From Alkalibacillus haloalkaliphilus (GTDB lineage: Bacteria > Bacillota > Bacilli > Bacillales > Alkalibacillaceae): DNA of 64,000 nt. The notes under the pieces were generated by a model, which did not search any database, had not been told where the DNA came from, and worked only from the letters and a program-made list of their open reading frames with translations. Within the stretch, counting starts at the first letter, position 1, and every line of letters starts with the position of its first letter. The stretch is taken from the NCBI RefSeq assembly GCF_007991275.1, contig NZ_BJYA01000012.1, forward strand, positions 62,001 through 126,000. Reading direction: 5' to 3'. The translations under genes and the position numbers were made by a program. Of this stretch, positions 59,239-64,000 are shown piece by piece.

Positions 59239-61071
59239 CTAAGCTTTTTGCTTCAACTGCGTTTGATAAAGATCAGAATACTTCCCGCCATGTTTAACGA
59301 GCTCTTGGTGTGACCCTTTTTCAATAATCTTGCCATGCTCTAACATAATGATTTGATCGGCATTTTGAATCGTATTAAGTCTATGAGCAATGACGAAACT
59401 CGTTCGGCCTTCCATTAGGCGATGCAAAGCTTCTTGAATTTTAATTTCGGTAACTGTATCAATGCTGCTCGTCGCTTCATCTAGTATTAAAATTTTCGGA
59501 TCAGATAAAATAACTCGTGCGATCGTTAGCAACTGTTTCTGACCTTGGCTGATCCCACTTCCGTCAGGGTCTAATACTGTGTCGTATTGATTAGGGAACT
59601 TCATAATAAATGAATGTGCATTGGCCTTCTTAGCTGCTTCAACGACTTCATCGTCTGTTGCGTCTAATTTGCCGTATCGAATGTTTTCACGAATCGTTCC
59701 TTCAAAAAGAAAAGCATCTTGTAGCACGAAGCCCATATGTTTCCTTAAGCTTGAACGTCTAATATCTTTTATATCCGTGCCATCTAATAAGATCTGACCA
59801 TCATCGTAATTATAAAAGCGCGACATTAAATTAATAATCGTTGTTTTACCAGCACCTGTGTGGCCAACGAAAGCAACAGTACTACCTGCAGTAGCATTGA
59901 AAGAGACGTCATTTAATACAACTTCGTCTTCATCATATGCAAAAACGACATTTTGAAATTCTACATCTCCTTTAGGTTCACCGATTTCAATAGCATCGAC
60001 TTCATCTAACTCTTCGCTATCTTCATCGATAATGTCAAATACACGTTCAGCACCAGCGACGGCTGTTAGTAACTGGTTGAACTGGTTTGATAATTCGTTT
60101 AATGGACGGGTAAATTGACGGGCTAACTCAGTAAAGATGACGATCGTACCGACTGTCACCATACCGTTTATCGCAAAAATACTACCGACAAATGCGATGA
60201 TCGCAAAACCGAATGAATTTAACATGTTCATCAACTTCGGAATAAAGCCAGAAAAGACAGCAGCCCAATAACTAGCACGCATGACATCATCATTGCGTTG
60301 TTCAAACTCTCGTGACACTCTATTTTCTTGAGAGAATGTTTTAACGATCCGTTGTCCGGAAATCGTCTCTTCGACATAACCGTTCATTTCACCAATTCGG
60401 CGCTGTTGGATTTTAAATAATGGGCCTGTTCGCTTCGTAATCCACTTCATCCCGAAAACCATTAATGGAACGATCGTTAATGTCACGACTGTTAATAGCG
60501 GACTTAAATAAAGCATGACAGCAACAGTACCAACGAGTGTCAAAATACTTTGGAATATTTGAATAACCGATTGGTTCAATGTATTACTAATGTTATCAAC
60601 GTCGTTCGTTACGCGGCTCATGATTTCGCCAAACTGCCTCTTATCAAAAAAATTAATCGGCAATTCATGAAGTTTATTAAACAGTTGTGAACGCAAACGA
60701 TAAACTGTATTTTGCGCGATCCCAATCATAAAGAAATTTTGTAAAAAGATCGCTAATGAGTAACCTAAATAAATAAATAACAACGTCACAATTAATGTAC
60801 CGATTCCTTCTTCTTGCCTTTCAACGATATAATCGTCGACACCCATTCCGATCATATAGGGGCCTAAAAGCGAGAAGGCAGAGCTAAAGACGACCATCAC
60901 AATGACAAATAGAAGTAGCCAGTTTTCACTTAATAAGTACTTCCATATACGTTTGACAGTCCCTTTCCAGTCGCGGACTTTCGGCTTCGAATGTTCATCG
61001 ACTTGTTCGGCTTCATTTAAATCGATTTTTTCATATTGAAAAGGCTCTTTTAGTTTGTCTTTAAAGCTCAT
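59239..61071 (-). CDS. ABC exporter half-transporter with canonical ATPase (second subunit)
   Basis: A 610-residue protein: a charged N-terminus, six membrane spans, then an ATPase domain. Walker A is GHTGAGKTT, Walker B ILILDEATSSID with the catalytic Glu, and the switch His is in VIAHRLNT. Its signature is the degenerate ISQGQKQL instead of LSGGQ. The start is ATG 61071 after AAAGGAAG and overlaps the previous gene by 11 bases. With that gene it should form a heterodimeric multidrug or lipid exporter of the YfiBC/BmrCD/TM287-288 type. Confidence 0.93.
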   Translation of the reverse strand: MSFKDKLKEPFQYEKIDLNEAEQVDEHSKPKVRDWKGTVKRIWKYLLSENWLLLFVIVMVVFSSAFSLLGPYMIGMGVDDYIVERQEEGIGTLIVTLLFIYLGYSLAIFLQNFFMIGIAQNTVYRLRSQLFNKLHELPINFFDKRQFGEIMSRVTNDVDNISNTLNQSVIQIFQSILTLVGTVAVMLYLSPLLTVVTLTIVPLMVFGMKWITKRTGPLFKIQQRRIGEMNGYVEETISGQRIVKTFSQENRVSREFEQRNDDVMRASYWAAVFSGFIPKLMNMLNSFGFAIIAFVGSIFAINGMVTVGTIVIFTELARQFTRPLNELSNQFNQLLTAVAGAERVFDIIDEDSEELDEVDAIEIGEPKGDVEFQNVVFAYDEDEVVLNDVSFNATAGSTVAFVGHTGAGKTTIINLMSRFYNYDDGQILLDGTDIKDIRRSSLRKHMGFVLQDAFLFEGTIRENIRYGKLDATDDEVVEAAKKANAHSFIMKFPNQYDTVLDPDGSGISQGQKQLLTIARVILSDPKILILDEATSSIDTVTEIKIQEALHRLMEGRTSFVIAHRLNTIQNADQIIMLEHGKIIEKGSHQELVKHGGKYSDLYQTQLKQKA

Positions 61072-62791
61072 GGATTTCTTCCTTTCCAAATTGCGACTCG
61101 ACAATTTTGCGATACATGTCAGAGCGCTTCATCAACTCGTTATGTGTACCTTCATCTAGCAATTCACCATCGTCTAATAACATGATGCGATCGGCGTTCA
61201 TAGCTGTTGTGACTTTTTGCGTTACAATTAAAGTCGTGCACTCATATTGAGCAATAGCCTCTAACAACCTCGCTTCAGTCTTTAAGTCTAACGCACTTGT
61301 ACTATCATCAAGCATTAAAATTTTCGGCTTTCGAACGAGCGCACGTGCAATGGAAACACGTTGTTTTTGACCTCCGGATAAGTTAACGCCTTTTTGCCCG
61401 ATCTTCGTGTTATAGCCATTTGGCAAATCAGCAATGGCGTTATGGATTTGAGCATCTTTAGCAGCTTGAATCACTTCATCTTCTGTTGCACCATTTTTCC
61501 CCCAAGCAATATTGTCAAAAACTGACCCCGTAAATAGGAGAGGTGCTTGTGGGACGTAGCCGATTGCTTTTCTTAAGTGATCTAGTTTTAACGTTCGAAC
61601 ATCGTTACCATCAATGTAAACCGCGCCTTCTGTAACATCATATAACCTCGGAATTAACTGAAAGAGCGATGACTTACCAGAACCGGTCGCGCCGATTATA
61701 GCAACTTGTTCTTGTGCGCGAGCAGTAAAGCTAATATCTGATATTACATTTTCTTTTAAATTAGGATAACTAAATTTCACGTGGTCAAATTCAATCTTAC
61801 CTTCCGTAATTTGTTTCGACGGATTCGCATCTTCAGCTTCAACTAAATCGATTTTAGCTGTGAAAACATTTTTAAGTCTTTCTGCAGAAGCTTTAGCTCT
61901 TGCGAATGCCATCGTTAAAAAGCCAAACATCGAAATAGCCATCGACACTCGTAATGCATAGTTAATAATCGCGACAATCTCACCTTCAGTCGCATTGTTG
62001 TTATTAATCTCGCCATAACCGAACCATAAGATGAACAGCAAGCTTAAGTTCATGACGAGCAAGAGTACAGGCATGGACGTTTCTATTAAACGAAGTGATT
62101 TCTTCATTTCAGTCATTAAACCAGAGTTTGCATCAACGAAGCGGTTTTGCTCATGATTACGACGAAGAAAAGCTTTAATCAAGCGAATACCTGCTAAGTT
62201 CTCCTGCATGACGCTGTTAACGTTGTCGAGCCTTGCTTGCACTTTCTCAAACAGTTGACTACCTTTTTTCACAACCCAAGTTAAGAAAAAGAGCAAAATA
62301 GGAACAGAGATTAAAAAGATTAATGCAATTCGCCAGTTAACGATAAACGCCATCGTGACACCACCAAGAACGAGCAGTGGTGCACGTAACATAATTCTTA
62401 ACGCCATAAATACACCGTTTTGAATTTGTCTAACATCATTAGTGAAACGGGTGATTAAAGAAGATGTAGGATATTCATTTAAGTTTTTAAATGAAAAGGA
62501 TTGAACTTTCTCAAACAGTTTTCCGCGAACGTCATAACCAAATTTAAATGTAACGTGTGCTGCAAAAAACGAGTTCCCAATTCCAGCGGCAAATGATAAA
62601 AGGGCGAGTCCGATCATAACGGAGCCCCAAAAGACAACGTTGTTTAAATCTTGGACTAAAATGCCTTCGTCAATCATTCGCATTAAAATGAATGGAAGCA
62701 TTAATTCAACACCTAGTTCAATTAACATCAGTGTCCAAGCAATAATCATATGAAAACGATAAGGTAATAAGTTCTTTAAAACATGAATCAT
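61061..62791 (-). CDS. ABC exporter half-transporter with degenerate ATPase (first subunit)
   Basis: A 576-residue six-span ABC protein. Walker A is GATGSGKSSLF, and the signature [15 protein letters not shown] is canonical. Walker B reads ILMLDDSTSALD, with Asp in place of the catalytic Glu, and the switch His is Gln (LIVTQKVTT). These changes, with the ISQGQ signature of the partner, lie in the same composite site, so one site can hydrolyse ATP and the other cannot. This is the pattern of heterodimeric exporters. The ribosome site (GGGGG) is imperfect. Confidence 0.93.
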   Translation of the reverse strand: MIHVLKNLLPYRFHMIIAWTLMLIELGVELMLPFILMRMIDEGILVQDLNNVVFWGSVMIGLALLSFAAGIGNSFFAAHVTFKFGYDVRGKLFEKVQSFSFKNLNEYPTSSLITRFTNDVRQIQNGVFMALRIMLRAPLLVLGGVTMAFIVNWRIALIFLISVPILLFFLTWVVKKGSQLFEKVQARLDNVNSVMQENLAGIRLIKAFLRRNHEQNRFVDANSGLMTEMKKSLRLIETSMPVLLLVMNLSLLFILWFGYGEINNNNATEGEIVAIINYALRVSMAISMFGFLTMAFARAKASAERLKNVFTAKIDLVEAEDANPSKQITEGKIEFDHVKFSYPNLKENVISDISFTARAQEQVAIIGATGSGKSSLFQLIPRLYDVTEGAVYIDGNDVRTLKLDHLRKAIGYVPQAPLLFTGSVFDNIAWGKNGATEDEVIQAAKDAQIHNAIADLPNGYNTKIGQKGVNLSGGQKQRVSIARALVRKPKILMLDDSTSALDLKTEARLLEAIAQYECTTLIVTQKVTTAMNADRIMLLDDGELLDEGTHNELMKRSDMYRKIVESQFGKEEIHEL

Positions 62792-63000
62792 CGTTGGCAG
62801 CCCCCAGCAGTAACGGTATATATTAGTGTTTGTTTTAATTTGTATTTCATATCAGACGCTTTATATTTTATCGTGAATTTTTAAATAACCATAGAAGAAA
62901 ACGGAATTTTCTTATTTTTTATGATGTAATCAATCAACTATTATTAAGGGATGCGAAATATATTTAATATATTACCATAATTCAGAGGCTAACAAATAGA

Positions 63001-63030
63001 AAAAAAGCTGCCACTTTTTAAAGTGACAGC
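63001..63030 (-). terminator. Terminator after the DUF3221-type gene
   Basis: On the minus strand GCTGTCACTT and AAGTGGCAGC (63030-63007) form a 10-bp stem with one wobble, followed by TTTTTT. Confidence 0.88.
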
Positions 63031-63039
63031 AAATTAAGG

Positions 63040-64000
63040 TTATTCATCAATTGGGTCGTAAAGTACATCTTGAACAATCCAGTTCTCATCATGGTATTCA
63101 ATTAGATAAGTTAGCTCAATGTGGTCAGTGAATTCGTAATTAACTTCTTGGATCACATGGTACTCAGTATCCGATACTTCATTGACTTCATAATCTTGTT
63201 CAAGGTCAATGAACACTTCCATACCAGTTGGGATGATATATAGTTCGCCATCTTCTTCATCAACGTAGGTATCTAAATAATAGTCGACGAACTCTTCATT
63301 CATAATGTTAGTGAAGTCTTCACGTATTTCTTCGGTCGAATCGAAATTGACGAGCCTTTGTTCATCATCTGTTTCAATTAAACGGTCGTAGGCATTTTCG
63401 AATTCAGTTATAATGTCTTCGATGTTGGGTTCTGGGATTTGGTCATCTTCAATAGTGTCTGTGGGTGAGAAACTACCTACCCTAAACTCCAATGTATCTT
63501 CAACTCTTAAAAGTGAGTAGTGGTCATTGTAAGCATCTTCAACTTTAATTTCCCACTCATCTCGTTGTTCTATATATACTAGTTTTCTTACAACTGGTAT
63601 GCTAAAGTCATTCAGATCAGTCGCATCTATTGCTCTTTTCAATGCTTCATGTTCAGTTAGTGTGGTGTTCTCTGATGAGACATCACTCTCCACAACTTGT
63701 ATAAGCTCAGGAACAGCATGTGGAGGTTCTGAATCTTCTTGTTCTGAATGCCAAGCTTTTACTTTTTGTCCTATTTCTATATCTGAGTCATAATCAGAGT
63801 ACCATACTGCTGTGTAGCTGCTAGTATCCTTGTTTCTAGGTTCAACAATCAAAATTCGGTCATCTTCAGATTTCATGACATACCCTTCAATGCTAGGTTC
63901 TCCATCAGTTGTTGGTCCTTGTTCATCTTGTACTTCTCCAGGGCTCCCTGTCGTAGGCTGAAATAACGGTCCGCCATCATTGCTAGCGAAAATAATAAAC
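63040..64000 (-). CDS. Exported DUF3221-like protein, 5' end beyond the window
   Basis: The frame is open from the stop at 63040 to the right edge without a start that fits, so the gene is cut by the window. An internal ATG at 63876 is not the start, since the segment IEGYVMKSEDDRILIVE crosses it and is the beginning of a DUF3221 (YobA-like) fold. Upstream residues (FIIFASNDGGPLFQPTTGSP) look like the end of a signal sequence plus a linker. A second, very acidic domain makes up the C-terminal half. Function is unknown. Confidence 0.72.
   Translation of the reverse strand, partial: FIIFASNDGGPLFQPTTGSPGEVQDEQGPTTDGEPSIEGYVMKSEDDRILIVEPRNKDTSSYTAVWYSDYDSDIEIGQKVKAWHSEQEDSEPPHAVPELIQVVESDVSSENTTLTEHEALKRAIDATDLNDFSIPVVRKLVYIEQRDEWEIKVEDAYNDHYSLLRVEDTLEFRVGSFSPTDTIEDDQIPEPNIEDIITEFENAYDRLIETDDEQRLVNFDSTEEIREDFTNIMNEEFVDYYLDTYVDEEDGELYIIPTGMEVFIDLEQDYEVNEVSDTEYHVIQEVNYEFTDHIELTYLIEYHDENWIVQDVLYDPIDE

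Noticed and set aside
63040-63876. A complete 278-residue gene starting at ATG 63876
   Set aside because: The reading frame continues to the window edge, and the DUF3221-like motif GYVMKSEDDRILIVE spans this Met, so it is internal.

Overview
The window is chromosomal DNA from a low-GC Gram-positive bacterium of the family Bacillaceae. Supporting signs are strong GGAGG-type ribosome binding sites with frequent TTG and GTG starts, T-box and TPP leaders, Bacillus-type Zur, CsoR and LexA sites, and families typical of the group (YkoFEDC, YfhD, YesL, MbcS, LVIVD-repeat protein). Many exported proteins are very rich in Asp and Glu, and there are BCCT-type and amino-acid importers, which fits a moderately halophilic or haloalkaliphilic species; that is an inference. 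No rRNA, tRNA, CRISPR array, prophage or insertion sequence was seen.

Layout. 1-7.9 kb: a complete tryptophan operon, trpEGDCFBA (minus strand), followed by a TauE/SafE-type permease and preceded by two complete tandem T-box leaders, both with a UGG specifier. 8-12.3 kb: a membrane glycerophosphodiester phosphodiesterase, then a two-gene operon behind a near-perfect Zur box (FAD oxidoreductase and COG0523 metallochaperone GTPase). 12.3-16.1 kb: the ykoFEDC thiamine/HMP ECF transporter under a TPP riboswitch. 16.1-24.8 kb: HD hydrolase, aldehyde dehydrogenase, a self-regulated PadR/HAAS pair, the csoR-copA copper efflux operon, a secreted LVIVD beta-propeller and a YfhD protein. 24.9-31.7 kb: single metabolic genes (isochorismatase-like hydrolase, Asp/Glu racemase, an extended phenylalanine hydroxylase, a LOG protein, a GNAT). 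31.7-34.3 kb: a short holin-like toxin gene with a LexA box in its promoter, next to aconitase and a coupled zinc-finger microprotein. 34.3-45.1 kb: a xylose/xylo-oligosaccharide cluster (xynB, xylR, a CUT1 transporter without ATPase, yesL, xylAB, galM). 45.2-53.4 kb: small stress-type proteins, a Crp/Fnr regulator, RidA, an acyl-CoA synthetase, a cation efflux protein and an asparagine synthetase. 53.6-64 kb: a small lipoprotein with a SigB-like promoter, an amino-acid ABC transporter, a BCCT transporter, DUF3298 and DUF3892 proteins, a heterodimeric ABC exporter, and a DUF3221-type protein running off the right edge.

Much of the window's interest is in regulation: the trp, thiamine, zinc, copper, xylose, PadR and SOS systems each have a readable cis element beside the genes they should control. 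The least explained items are (1) the LexA-box holin-like toxin gene, (2) two arrays of the same 20-21 bp intergenic repeat at 50.4 and 59.1 kb, in opposite orientation, and (3) the CxxCxGxG microprotein coupled to aconitase. Gene starts were set by ribosome binding sites and family N-termini, so several differ from the longest open frame.
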